Source of the DNA: Opitutaceae bacterium
GTDB lineage: Bacteria; Verrucomicrobiota; Verrucomicrobiia; Opitutales; Opitutaceae
Direction of reading: 5' to 3'
NCBI GenBank assembly: GCA_027490995.1
Contig: JAIXWY010000011.1
Span: forward strand, 1,054,001 to 1,118,000
DNA: 64,000 bases
Made by a program: the position numbers and the translations under genes. Positions within the stretch are counted from its first letter, which is position 1; each line of letters begins with the position of its first letter. The notes beneath the pieces are model-generated. The model ran no database searches, was not told the DNA's origin, and saw only the letters and a program-made list of their open reading frames with translations. This document shows positions 7,571 to 15,923 of this stretch, piece after piece.

Positions 7571-9903
7571 CCTTTGTCAAGACGCTGACTCCCCGCGACG
7601 AGCAGATCGCGCGCACCCGGCTCGCCGGCTTCCTGCCGGACGAAGCCTATGACATCCACGCCCACCCTTTTCATCCGGCGCACTTTCCGCCCGGCACCTG
7701 GCCCTTCTTGCAGGACGCCGGGGTCCTTGGCTGCGCCGAGCATCGCGCCGGCGTCCAGCGGTATCTGCCGAACCGTACGCTGCACGGACTGTATTTCGGC
7801 ATGCCCCGCCGCACCGGAGACCGCTCCGCAATCAACGCCTGGGTGGCTGATGAGGTGCGGACGCACGGCACTCCCCTGAGCCGGGCGCTGCGGATCGTGG
7901 CCCCGACCGACGATCCGGCGGACGTGGCGGCCAGCATCCGCGATGGGCGGTTCTGCGGCATGAAGGTGTACCACTGCTTCGCGGACCGCCCGGACACCAT
8001 GAACGCCACGATCGAGGAGTACGCTCCGGAGTGGATGTGGGAGATCCTCCATGAGACCCACGGTGCCATGATCCTGCACATCGTCCGCGACGGAGCGATG
8101 GAGGATGAGAGCAACCAGCAGCAACTCCGCCGTCTCTGCCGGCGGTATCCGAACGCGCGACCCATCCTCGCGCACGTCGCCCGCAGCTTCAGCTATCGGA
8201 ACGCCCGACGCGGCCTGCATGCGCTCGCGGATCTGGACAACGTCGTGATCGACACCTCCGCCGTCTGCGAAGCCGAGGCCTTCCGCGCCGCAATCGAAAC
8301 CCTCGGTCCCCGACGCATCCTCTGGGGCACGGACTTCGCGGTCGACGGCGTCCGCGGACGCTGCGTCACGACCGGCGATCTCTTCTTCTGGCTGCATCCG
8401 GAGCTCATCAAATCCGAACACCGCGCCCCGACGAACAACGACATGACGCTGGTCGGCATCGAGTCGGCGCTGACCCTTCGCGAGGCCTGCGAAGATGCCG
8501 GCCTCACCCAAGGGGACCTCGATGATCTGTTTATGCGCAACGCGCTGCGCACCCTCTCCGCACACCTACCGCGGGCCGCCGTGCCGGCCCCCGCGAACGG
8601 GATCGAGCTGTGGAGCCGCGCCAAGCAGGCCATCGCTGGCGGAACCGGTCTCCTCTCCAAGCGGGCGGAGATGTTCGACGAACGCTCGTGGCCAGCCTAC
8701 TTCTCCCGCTCCTCGGGCTGCAACGTGTGGGATCTCAACGGCCAGCGCTACCGCGACTTTGCCGGCGGCGTCGGAGCAATCCTACTCGGCTACGGCGACC
8801 GCGACGTCGACCGGGCAGTCGGCCGCCGCATCTCCGCCGGTACCTACTGCTCCCTCGTCAATCCTCAGGAAGTCGAGTTGGCGGAAACCCTCCTTTCCCT
8901 GCACCCATGGGCCGGTAAAGTGCGCTACGCCCGCGGCGGCGGCGATGCCATGTCCATCGCCGTACGCGTCGCCCGCGCCGCGACCGGTCGCTCCGGCGTG
9001 GCCTTCTGCGGTTATCATGGCTGGCACGACTGGTACCTCGCGGCGAATCTCGGTGAGAAAGGCGCACTCGACGGACACCTTATCCCCGGTCTCGAGCCCA
9101 AGGGCGTGCCCCGCGAGCTCCGCGGCACGTCACGGCCCTTCAAGTACAACGACCTCGCCTCGCTCGACGAGGCCCTCGCGCACCTCGACGGCAACCTCGC
9201 CGCCATCGTCATGGAGCCGATGCGCTCGCAGACGCCCAAGGACGACTTTCTCCAGAAGGTGAAGGCGCGCGCCGCCGCGGCCGGCGCGGTCTTCGTCGTC
9301 GACGAAGTCACCAGCGGCCTGCGCTACGGTTTTCCGGGAGCGATGGCGCGACTCGGCATTGAGCCGGACGTCGTGGTGTACGCAAAGGCGATGAGCAACG
9401 GCTTTCCCTTCGGTGTTGTCGTCGGCCGAGACAGCGTAATGCAGCAGGCGACCGGTAGCTTCATCTCGTCGAGCTACTGGACTGACGGAGTCGGCACGGC
9501 TGCCGCGCTCGCGGTGCTCGCAAAGGCCAAGCGACTCGGACTTTTCGAGCTGATCTGGGAACGCGGCACGAAATTCCAAGCCGGCATGCGCGAAGTCGCG
9601 GCCCGTCATCCGCGGTGCGCCCTCACCGTCGGCGGCATGCCGAGTACCCCCACCCTGACCTTCGGACTCGGGCCCGACTCGCCGCTGGCCCAGACGCTCT
9701 ACATCCGCCGCATGCGCGAACGCGGCTTCCTCGTCGCGGGTTACTCCTACATGATGCTCGCCCAGCGCGACGAAGACCGCAGCGAGATGCTCGAAGCGCT
9801 CGACCTGACCCTCGCGGAGGTCTCCCGCAGCATCGAGCAGGGCACGCTGGAAACCGATTCCGGTGTCGCCCGGGGACTGCGAGGCTTTGCGCGACTCGCC
9901 TGA
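7567..9903 (+). CDS. Fused amidohydrolase - class III aminotransferase
   Basis: A 778-residue two-domain protein. Residues 1 to about 335 are an amidohydrolase-2 barrel with H31/H33 (HAH), H171 (ILHIVRD), H203 (LAHVARS) and D256 (WGTDFAVDG), so all usual metal and active-site positions are kept. A short Pro/Ala linker (about 336-345) leads to a full aminotransferase of the GSA-aminomutase type: DLNGQRYRDFAGG, GYHGWHDWY, D579 in VVDEVTSGLR and Schiff-base K607 in YAKAMSNGFPFG. No stop or frameshift separates the halves. The ATG at 7567 overlaps the preceding MFS stop. Stand-alone versions of both enzymes lie in the same locus (2224-3192 and 51-1394). Both halves look active; I infer consecutive or related steps on one substrate. 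The order of reactions is unknown. Confidence 0.9.
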   Translation: MTFVKTLTPRDEQIARTRLAGFLPDEAYDIHAHPFHPAHFPPGTWPFLQDAGVLGCAEHRAGVQRYLPNRTLHGLYFGMPRRTGDRSAINAWVADEVRTHGTPLSRALRIVAPTDDPADVAASIRDGRFCGMKVYHCFADRPDTMNATIEEYAPEWMWEILHETHGAMILHIVRDGAMEDESNQQQLRRLCRRYPNARPILAHVARSFSYRNARRGLHALADLDNVVIDTSAVCEAEAFRAAIETLGPRRILWGTDFAVDGVRGRCVTTGDLFFWLHPELIKSEHRAPTNNDMTLVGIESALTLREACEDAGLTQGDLDDLFMRNALRTLSAHLPRAAVPAPANGIELWSRAKQAIAGGTGLLSKRAEMFDERSWPAYFSRSSGCNVWDLNGQRYRDFAGGVGAILLGYGDRDVDRAVGRRISAGTYCSLVNPQEVELAETLLSLHPWAGKVRYARGGGDAMSIAVRVARAATGRSGVAFCGYHGWHDWYLAANLGEKGALDGHLIPGLEPKGVPRELRGTSRPFKYNDLASLDEALAHLDGNLAAIVMEPMRSQTPKDDFLQKVKARAAAAGAVFVVDEVTSGLRYGFPGAMARLGIEPDVVVYAKAMSNGFPFGVVVGRDSVMQQATGSFISSSYWTDGVGTAAALAVLAKAKRLGLFELIWERGTKFQAGMREVAARHPRCALTVGGMPSTPTLTFGLGPDSPLAQTLYIRRMRERGFLVAGYSYMMLAQRDEDRSEMLEALDLTLAEVSRSIEQGTLETDSGVARGLRGFARLA

Positions 9904-9920
9904 TCACCGAGCCCCCTCTC

Positions 9921-10904
9921 ATGAACGCACTCCGCGCCCCCGCCTTCCGCGACTCCAGTCCTGCCGCGCTCGTGCCGGTGGCCGGCTGGCCAATCCTACC
10001 CGAAGGCTGGGTCCTCGACCGGGTGGTCGGCGTCGGTGTCGACTCCCGGGGCCGGATCTTCGTCGCCCATCGCGGCGAGCACCCGTTCCTGTGCTTTCAT
10101 GCCGACGGTCGTTTCTCTCATGAAGTGGGGGCGGAGCACCAGCGCGCCACGACCGCCTACGACCTGCGCGGACCGGTTCCGATTCCGATCGCCACCCGCT
10201 GCTGGCTCCACGGCCTGCACATCGATCCCTGGGACAACGTGTGGATCACCGATGTGGGCCGTCACATCCTGATGAAGTTCTCCCCGGCCGGTGAGCTACT
10301 TCTCACGCTCGGCATCGATGGCGAGTCCGGGTGCGACGAGCGCCGCTTTGCCCAGCCGACCCACGTCTGCGTGACCCCGGGCGGAGACCTCTTTATCACG
10401 GATGGCTACGGCAACTCGCGCATGGTGCACTGCCGCGCGGATGGCACGTACGTGCGCGAGTGGGGGCGGCGCGGGACGGAACCCGGCGAGTTCCACACCC
10501 CGCACGTCGTCACGCTCGCGGATGACGGCCTCTTGTACATGACCGACCGTGAGAACGACCGGATTCAAGTCTTCACTCAAGCCGGCGAGGTGGTCGCGAC
10601 CTGGCCGGGACTGCATTCGGTGGACGGACTGCATGCGGCCGCGGATGGATACCTCTACGGTTCGTCGGGAATCGATCGCGCCGTGATTCGCTTTGATCGC
10701 CGCGGAAACACTCTCGCGGTCTGGACCGCGCCCGGCGGATGCCTCTACCCCCACGGCATCTTCGTCACCGCGCGAGGCGATCTCTTCGTCGCGGATACGG
10801 GAGACCGCTGGGAAGTGACCGGCCCGCTCCCGGAAGAGCGCCGCAACCTTCCCCGCACCGGTCCGGAGGGCAGCGCGGTGCGCTGGTTCCGTCTCCCCAG
10901 TTAA
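9921..10904 (+). CDS. NHL-repeat six-bladed beta-propeller protein
   Basis: A 327-residue propeller of the NHL type. Recurrent blade motifs are WDNVWITDVGRH, GGDLFITDGYGNSR, DDGLLYMTDRENDRIQVF and RGDLFVADTGDR. The family includes peptidyl-alpha-hydroxyglycine alpha-amidating lyase and SMP-30-like lactonase relatives; conserved His and Asp residues on the blades fit a lyase or lactonase. No signal peptide is evident, so it may be cytoplasmic. The start is the ATG at 9921, 17 bases after the fusion gene. A role in opening or cleaving a pathway intermediate is plausible but unproven. Confidence 0.8.
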   Translation: MNALRAPAFRDSSPAALVPVAGWPILPEGWVLDRVVGVGVDSRGRIFVAHRGEHPFLCFHADGRFSHEVGAEHQRATTAYDLRGPVPIPIATRCWLHGLHIDPWDNVWITDVGRHILMKFSPAGELLLTLGIDGESGCDERRFAQPTHVCVTPGGDLFITDGYGNSRMVHCRADGTYVREWGRRGTEPGEFHTPHVVTLADDGLLYMTDRENDRIQVFTQAGEVVATWPGLHSVDGLHAAADGYLYGSSGIDRAVIRFDRRGNTLAVWTAPGGCLYPHGIFVTARGDLFVADTGDRWEVTGPLPEERRNLPRTGPEGSAVRWFRLPS

Positions 10905-10920
10905 GTCCGACTGCCCTGCC

Positions 10921-12303
10921 ATGCTGTTTCCCACGCGTCGAAGCGACCCGGGGCTCTACCCGCACCGGCACGGACTGTATTTTTCGTTCTTCCACGCGCT
11001 GAACTGGCAGGTCGCGATTGGCGCGCCCACCACGCTCTTCATGCAGCAGCTCGGGGCGGATTCGTTCCAGCTCGGATTGGTCGTCTCTTGGACGTTCCTG
11101 CTTACACCGGTGCAGGTGATTGCGACTGCCTTCCTCCCGCGGATCGGTTTTAAGCGGCTGGTCTTGGCCGGTTGGGACGCGCGGGCGTGGTGTCTGCTTG
11201 TGCCCATCGGGCTCGCGTTGCTCGCTCCCACCGAGCGAGTGCCATGGATGATCTATGCCATGACCCTAGCCACCTTCTGTTACAGCGTGGTGCGGGCCGT
11301 CGGCACGGGATCGATGACCACCTGGATCTACCAGTTGGTGCCGTCGGAGATCCGCGGCCGCTACTGGGCGACCGAGCAATTGATGGCCGGCACGGCCGTG
11401 GTCGGCGCCCTCCTTTGCTATGCCGGCCTCTTCGCCATCCTTCCGGTGTACCGCGCGTTCCTTGTGCAGTACGTGGTCGCCTTTGCCGCCGCGTGGCTCG
11501 CATCCCGGCACCTGCATGCCCTTCCCGACGTCGAACGGCCAAAGATCATGAATCTGGAGAAGATCGTGACCGACACGCCTCGTTGGATCACCGAGCCCGG
11601 TCTATTCCGGACGTACCTCTGGATGTCGGTGCCGCTCTTCGTCCTCATCACCCCGATCGCGCCATTCGTGGCGTTTCATCTCCGCGGCACGACCCAGCTC
11701 GGGAACTCCAGCATCCTGATGCTCACCATGCTGACCTACTTCGGCCTGATGGCGGCGAATCTCGTGATGCGCTCGCGGATGGATGAGATCGGCGCCAAGC
11801 CCTTCTTCCGACTCTCCTACCTTGCCCATGCCGCGATCGCGGTCGGATGGATCCTCTTTCTGGTCACGAACGGCCGCTGGCTAATCTTGCTGCCGGTATT
11901 GTTTTTCCTGCAGGGAGTCGCTTCCGGCTGCTGGACCTCCGCGAACCTGAACTACCTCGCCAAGATTCTGCCGGAGAGTAACCGCGCCCTGCCGGTATCG
12001 ATTCACGGCGCGGTGATTACGTTTCTCGGCGGCTGTTCTCCGGTCCTGTGGGGACTGTTCCTGAAGGGAGGGGCGGACGGCACGACCCTGAGCGTGCCCG
12101 TGTTCATCGCGTTCTTTTCCAGCCTGCTCGTGGGGTGCATCGTACTCCTTGCGCTGCTCGACAGCCTTCCCGAGAAGGCCGGTCGCGCCGATCCGCTGAT
12201 CAACGGCACCTGGCTGATTCGTCCCTTCCGTTCGATGGCGAACCTGATCAATCTGATCGAACCCAGCAGCAGTACGAAGCAGCCACCCGACCCGCCCAAA
12301 TAA
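10921..12303 (+). CDS. MFS transporter, different subfamily
   Basis: A 460-residue polytopic membrane protein with about 12 hydrophobic segments. Unlike the tandem pair upstream it lacks CLNYLDR and begins with a HRHGLYFSFFHALNWQVAIG stretch, so it is another MFS branch. It ends the operon that starts at 2224 and converges on the GntR gene. It may export a product or bring in a third related compound. Substrate not assignable. Confidence 0.82.
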   Translation: MLFPTRRSDPGLYPHRHGLYFSFFHALNWQVAIGAPTTLFMQQLGADSFQLGLVVSWTFLLTPVQVIATAFLPRIGFKRLVLAGWDARAWCLLVPIGLALLAPTERVPWMIYAMTLATFCYSVVRAVGTGSMTTWIYQLVPSEIRGRYWATEQLMAGTAVVGALLCYAGLFAILPVYRAFLVQYVVAFAAAWLASRHLHALPDVERPKIMNLEKIVTDTPRWITEPGLFRTYLWMSVPLFVLITPIAPFVAFHLRGTTQLGNSSILMLTMLTYFGLMAANLVMRSRMDEIGAKPFFRLSYLAHAAIAVGWILFLVTNGRWLILLPVLFFLQGVASGCWTSANLNYLAKILPESNRALPVSIHGAVITFLGGCSPVLWGLFLKGGADGTTLSVPVFIAFFSSLLVGCIVLLALLDSLPEKAGRADPLINGTWLIRPFRSMANLINLIEPSSSTKQPPDPPK

Positions 12304-12346
12304 GCGCTCCCCTGAGCTGCCGTGCGCCCCGCAATCGAGACGCTCC

Positions 12347-13093
12347 TCAGGAACTGTACACCAACTCCTCGGCCGTCAGCTCCCGCGCGAGAGACACATT
12401 CTCCGAGCGACTGATCAAGAGCATGTTGTGATCAATCAGTTCCTGCAGGTGAAACTCCATCTCGCGCTTGGCCACGATGGGATCAGACCGCAGGATCGCT
12501 TGGTAGATGTCGTTGTGCTTCTCGAGGACCGAGAGCCGGCGCGCGTCCATTTCCGCCTTACTCACCGACGCCTGACCAGGCAGAGTCGGTAACGCGAGCA
12601 CGCGGTGAATCACATGGAGACGAAGAATCTCCTTCTTCATCAACTCATTATCCGCCGCCGTCATGATCGCGATGTGGAAACGCGCATCCTCGCGGGCCAG
12701 TTCCTCGGGATACACCTGATCCTCATCAGACTGGATACTCTTCTCCGTGAGTCGACGCATCGCCTCGAGCGCAAAGCGAATCTCGTGCAAATCAGCCTCG
12801 CTGCGATTTCTCGCCGCCAAGCCCGCGGCGTGGCTCTCCAGCGCGAGCCGCAAATCGCATAACTCGCGAAACTCCTTCAGCTGGATCTTCTTCACACTCG
12901 CCCCCAAGTGCGGCTGAATCGAAACCAACCCATCGGTCTCAAGCTTTCGCAGCGCATCTCGAACCGGCGTCCGACTTACCCCGATCTCCTCCGCTAGAAC
13001 TTCCGTCATCAAGGCTTGTCCGGGCAAGTACTCCCCATTGAGGATTTTCTTCCGGATGTGCTCATAGGCGACATCGGTATTCACGCTCTTCAT
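12347..13093 (-). CDS. GntR family regulator, FadR-type with FCD domain
   Basis: A 248-residue regulator. Residues 1-70 form the GntR winged helix (EHIRKKILNGEYLPGQ, EEIGVSRTPVRDALRKLE), and the rest is an all-helical FCD ligand domain with the expected ExxR-like and metal-binding His positions (DARFHIAIM, EKHNDIYQAI, EMEFHLQELI). I chose the ATG at 13093; an in-frame ATG at 13144 would add 17 unconserved-looking residues. FCD regulators usually bind organic acids. The gene is divergent from the ferritin-like operon and an ATTCAT-N4-ATGAAT repeat lies just upstream. Confidence 0.9.
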   Translation of the reverse strand: MKSVNTDVAYEHIRKKILNGEYLPGQALMTEVLAEEIGVSRTPVRDALRKLETDGLVSIQPHLGASVKKIQLKEFRELCDLRLALESHAAGLAARNRSEADLHEIRFALEAMRRLTEKSIQSDEDQVYPEELAREDARFHIAIMTAADNELMKKEILRLHVIHRVLALPTLPGQASVSKAEMDARRLSVLEKHNDIYQAILRSDPIVAKREMEFHLQELIDHNMLLISRSENVSLARELTAEELVYSS

Positions 13094-13154
13094 TCGCAGC
13101 GGACCGTATGCCCAAGCTTTGCAAAAAACAATGGATTTTTCCATTGCGGACTAA

Positions 13155-13170
13155 ATTCATGATAATGAAT
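13155..13170. promoter_or_regulatory. Inverted repeat, candidate GntR operator
   Basis: ATTCAT GATA ATGAAT is a perfect 6-bp inverted repeat with a 4-bp spacer, in the most AT-rich part of the 13145-13395 intergenic stretch and immediately upstream of the GntR gene. The position fits autoregulation and control of the divergent operon. Apart from this repeat I see no clear gene or promoter in the stretch. Confidence 0.35.
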
Positions 13171-13395
13171 AGTTTAAAAACTCTCCTGTCACGTTCGATG
13201 GCAGCGGAAGGGACGAGTACTAGGAGGGAGGACATCCAACGCCGTGTTTACCCACGGTCCGTTCCAGAGCGTATACACTACTCACTCGTCACCTGAAACC
13301 CCGTCCGCCGCGCGGCTCGTTTGGACCGTGGTTCCGCGGCCGAACCAGATTCGAGCGATTGCGCTCTTCACCCGTCACGCTAGCCTCTTCCGACC

Positions 13396-14826
13396 ATGCC
13401 CCTCTCGGGATACTCCTCCTACCGTAACCTTCCTCCCCTCGCGGGAATCGCGAGCTTCACCGAGGCGATGCAGCCCGGCCTTTCGGTCGAAGACTGCGTC
13501 GCCCGGCTCAAGCGCCACCACTGGGCCCTGAAGCGGCTGCACGCATTCTTCATCCGCCACCTGCCGTCGGAACCGATCTACGAACTCAAGATGGCGTTCA
13601 GCCTACACGCACATTACTGCGCCGAGCATGCCGCCGTCTGGCGCACGCGTGTCGGCGAAATGCGCGAACCTCCCCTCGGTCTCGATGCCGTGCCGGATCC
13701 GGCATTCGACGCGTACTTCGACGAACTAGATGCCGCCCCCGATCGCGCGGCGCGCCTGCTCGGCGTCTATGGCCACGCCCTCCCCGCGCTCGCGGAGGCG
13801 CTCCGCCAGCACCAGCGGGAGACAAACCGCCTTGTCGATCACCCCTCCTTCCGCATCTGCCGTTTCGCCCTCGTCGAAGTCGAGGAAATGATCACCTACG
13901 GCCGCGGCGCGCTCGCGAGCCTTGTCGATGACGCGGCCCGCCACGCCAGCGCACCGTGGCTCCGACATCTCGATCTCCTCCTCGCTCAAGCCGGCGGATT
14001 TTCCGGCACGGAACCGGCCGCACCCGGCCCGATCGTGCGTCTCGCGTCCGCCCAACCGGCCCGCTTCGACCCAGTGCCACGCCGCGACGAGCGGTTTCCC
14101 GATCCCTACAACATGGGGGTCCATGCGGAGCAGTTCCTCTACGATGCGTCGTTCCCCCCCGAACCCAAGACGCTCATGATGTTCTACAAGCGGCTGCGGG
14201 AAATCGACGTACCGGAGATGATGGCGAGCATCATTGCGGAGACCAAAGACAAGCCATGGGACTACACCACCGACATGACCCGCCAACTCTGGGACGAAGC
14301 GCGGCATGCGATGATGGGCGAAGTCGGCTTCATTCAAGCCGGCATCGACTGGCGCAACCTTGTCCGCATCAACTTCACCTGGTCTCTCGCCCTCAACACG
14401 CAACTCACCCCCATCGAGCGACACGCCGTCCTCTACTTCATCGAGCAGGGCCTGATGCCCCGCACCGGCAAACGTTTCGAGTGGGAGGTCGGTATCGCCT
14501 CCGGTGACGGCTATGCGGCCTTGATTCAGGACTACGACTGGGCCGACGAAGTGCTGCACGCCCGCATCGGGCGAGACTGGTACGTCAAAACGTTCGCTGA
14601 TCCCCGCGAAGCGACGGCCTACGGTGACCGCTGCTGGTCACGCGTGATGATCGACTGGGAGAGCTACCGGAGCGAAGGCCGCACCCAACATCACAACTGG
14701 TGGCCCGATCTGTACCGAGCCTGGTGCAAGCACACCGGAAGGACGCCGGATCCTCGGATCGAGGCCTACTCGACCAGTTATCAGGCGACCCGCGCCGATC
14801 TGCGGGAAATCAGCGCCTCGGCCTGA
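13396..14826 (+). CDS. Ferritin-like domain protein of unknown function
   Basis: A 476-residue, mainly helical soluble protein. Two ExxH motifs, DEARHA (E301/H304) and DEVLHA (E385/H388), plus earlier Glu-rich helices (VEVEEMITYGRG, MASIIAETKD), are typical of ferritin-like di-iron or di-manganese carboxylate proteins; DUF455-type proteins carry a similar EARH signature. It leads an operon of dehydrogenases and a hydrolase, so an oxygen- or radical-dependent step on the substrate is possible, but no function can be named. The ATG at 13396 is used. The N-terminal 200 residues are also helical, with several His and Glu that could hold another site. Confidence 0.6.
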   Translation: MPLSGYSSYRNLPPLAGIASFTEAMQPGLSVEDCVARLKRHHWALKRLHAFFIRHLPSEPIYELKMAFSLHAHYCAEHAAVWRTRVGEMREPPLGLDAVPDPAFDAYFDELDAAPDRAARLLGVYGHALPALAEALRQHQRETNRLVDHPSFRICRFALVEVEEMITYGRGALASLVDDAARHASAPWLRHLDLLLAQAGGFSGTEPAAPGPIVRLASAQPARFDPVPRRDERFPDPYNMGVHAEQFLYDASFPPEPKTLMMFYKRLREIDVPEMMASIIAETKDKPWDYTTDMTRQLWDEARHAMMGEVGFIQAGIDWRNLVRINFTWSLALNTQLTPIERHAVLYFIEQGLMPRTGKRFEWEVGIASGDGYAALIQDYDWADEVLHARIGRDWYVKTFADPREATAYGDRCWSRVMIDWESYRSEGRTQHHNWWPDLYRAWCKHTGRTPDPRIEAYSTSYQATRADLREISASA

Positions 14827-14858
14827 GCCGTCGAACTCCCTGCGCGAGGATTGACCTC

Positions 14859-14893
14859 TCACGTGTGGGCAGGCAAAGCCTGTCCGCACGTGA
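14859..14893 (+). repeat. 15-bp stem-loop over the start of the next gene
   Basis: Arms 14859-14873 and 14879-14893 pair along all 15 positions, with two G:U pairs, around a CAAAG loop. The GTG start at 14890 lies in the 3' arm. No T-run follows, so it is not a normal terminator. It may be a REP-like palindrome or a translation-control hairpin. Confidence 0.6.
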
Positions 14894-15912
14894 AAGCGCT
14901 GCTCTATCCCTCGTTCGATGCACTCGAACTGACCTCCCTGCCCGATCCGTCGCCCGCAGCGGGCGAGGTCATCGTCGAGGTCGCAGCCTGTGGTATCTGC
15001 GGCAGCGAACTGGAGTCATTCAAGCATCACAGCCCACGCCGCCCGCCACCGCTGGTGATGGGCCATGAGTTCTGCGGCCGCATCGTGGCGGCCGCCCCCG
15101 ACGTTGACCGTGCTCTGCTCGGCCGTCGGGTGGTCGTGAACGCCGTCGTCCCGTGCGGCCGATGCGTCCGCTGTCACCGCGGCGATACCCACCTCTGCGC
15201 AGAGCGTCAGGTCTTCGGCATGCACCGCCCCGGCGCGTTCGCCGAGCGCGTCGCGGTCCCAACGCGCGTACTCCTGCCGTGGCCCGACGACTTACCCGCC
15301 GCTGCCGCGTGCCTCGCCGAGCCGCTCGCCAACGGAGTCCACGTCGTCAACCTCACCCGGCACCTCAACGTGCGACGCGCCCTCGTAATCGGCGCCGGCC
15401 CGATCGGCCTCATGGCGCAGCAGGCGCTCCAGGCCCTGCGCGGCGCCGAGGTCATGGTTGCCGACCTCTCCCGCGGCCGTCTCGCCGTCGCCACCCGACT
15501 CGGCGCGGTCCGGACGGTGTGCAGCCGTGATCAGGACCTCGCCGCGGAAGTCCACGCTTGGACCGACGGTGAAGGCACCGATCTCGTGGTCGACGCCGCT
15601 GGATCGGCCGCCACGAAGCGACTTTCGCTCACCTGCACGCGCCCGGGCGGTGGCACCGTCTGGCTCGGCCTACTCGGCGACCGCATGGAAATCGAGACCT
15701 ACCAAATCACCCTGCCGGAGCGCCAGGTTTTCGGCACCTACTCGGCGAAGCTCGAGGAGCTCGCCGAGGCGCTTGAGCTCATGCGCACCGGACGCGTCGA
15801 TGTGACGTCTTGGATCGAACGTGCCCCGCTCGCTGAGGGCGTCGCGGTTTTCCGACGCATGGCGGACCCCGGCGAAGCCGACCTGAAGGCCGTGCTGCTC
15901 GGCTCCCCCTGA
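14890..15912 (+). CDS. Zinc-dependent alcohol dehydrogenase (MDR family)
   Basis: A 340-residue medium-chain dehydrogenase. CGICGSE and GHEFCG hold the catalytic zinc ligands, CGRCVRCHRGDTHLC the four structural-zinc cysteines, and GAGPIGLM the NAD(P) loop. This set is typical of sorbitol/threonine dehydrogenase-like enzymes that oxidise polyols, sugar acids or amino alcohols. I place the start at the GTG at 14890; a TTG at 14851 in frame would add 13 residues encoded by a hairpin. It follows the ferritin-like gene by about 60 bases and precedes a hydroxyacid dehydrogenase, consistent with stepwise oxidation of a hydroxylated substrate. Confidence 0.9.
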   Translation: MKALLYPSFDALELTSLPDPSPAAGEVIVEVAACGICGSELESFKHHSPRRPPPLVMGHEFCGRIVAAAPDVDRALLGRRVVVNAVVPCGRCVRCHRGDTHLCAERQVFGMHRPGAFAERVAVPTRVLLPWPDDLPAAAACLAEPLANGVHVVNLTRHLNVRRALVIGAGPIGLMAQQALQALRGAEVMVADLSRGRLAVATRLGAVRTVCSRDQDLAAEVHAWTDGEGTDLVVDAAGSAATKRLSLTCTRPGGGTVWLGLLGDRMEIETYQITLPERQVFGTYSAKLEELAEALELMRTGRVDVTSWIERAPLAEGVAVFRRMADPGEADLKAVLLGSP

Positions 15913-15923
15913 CCTTTCTTCCT

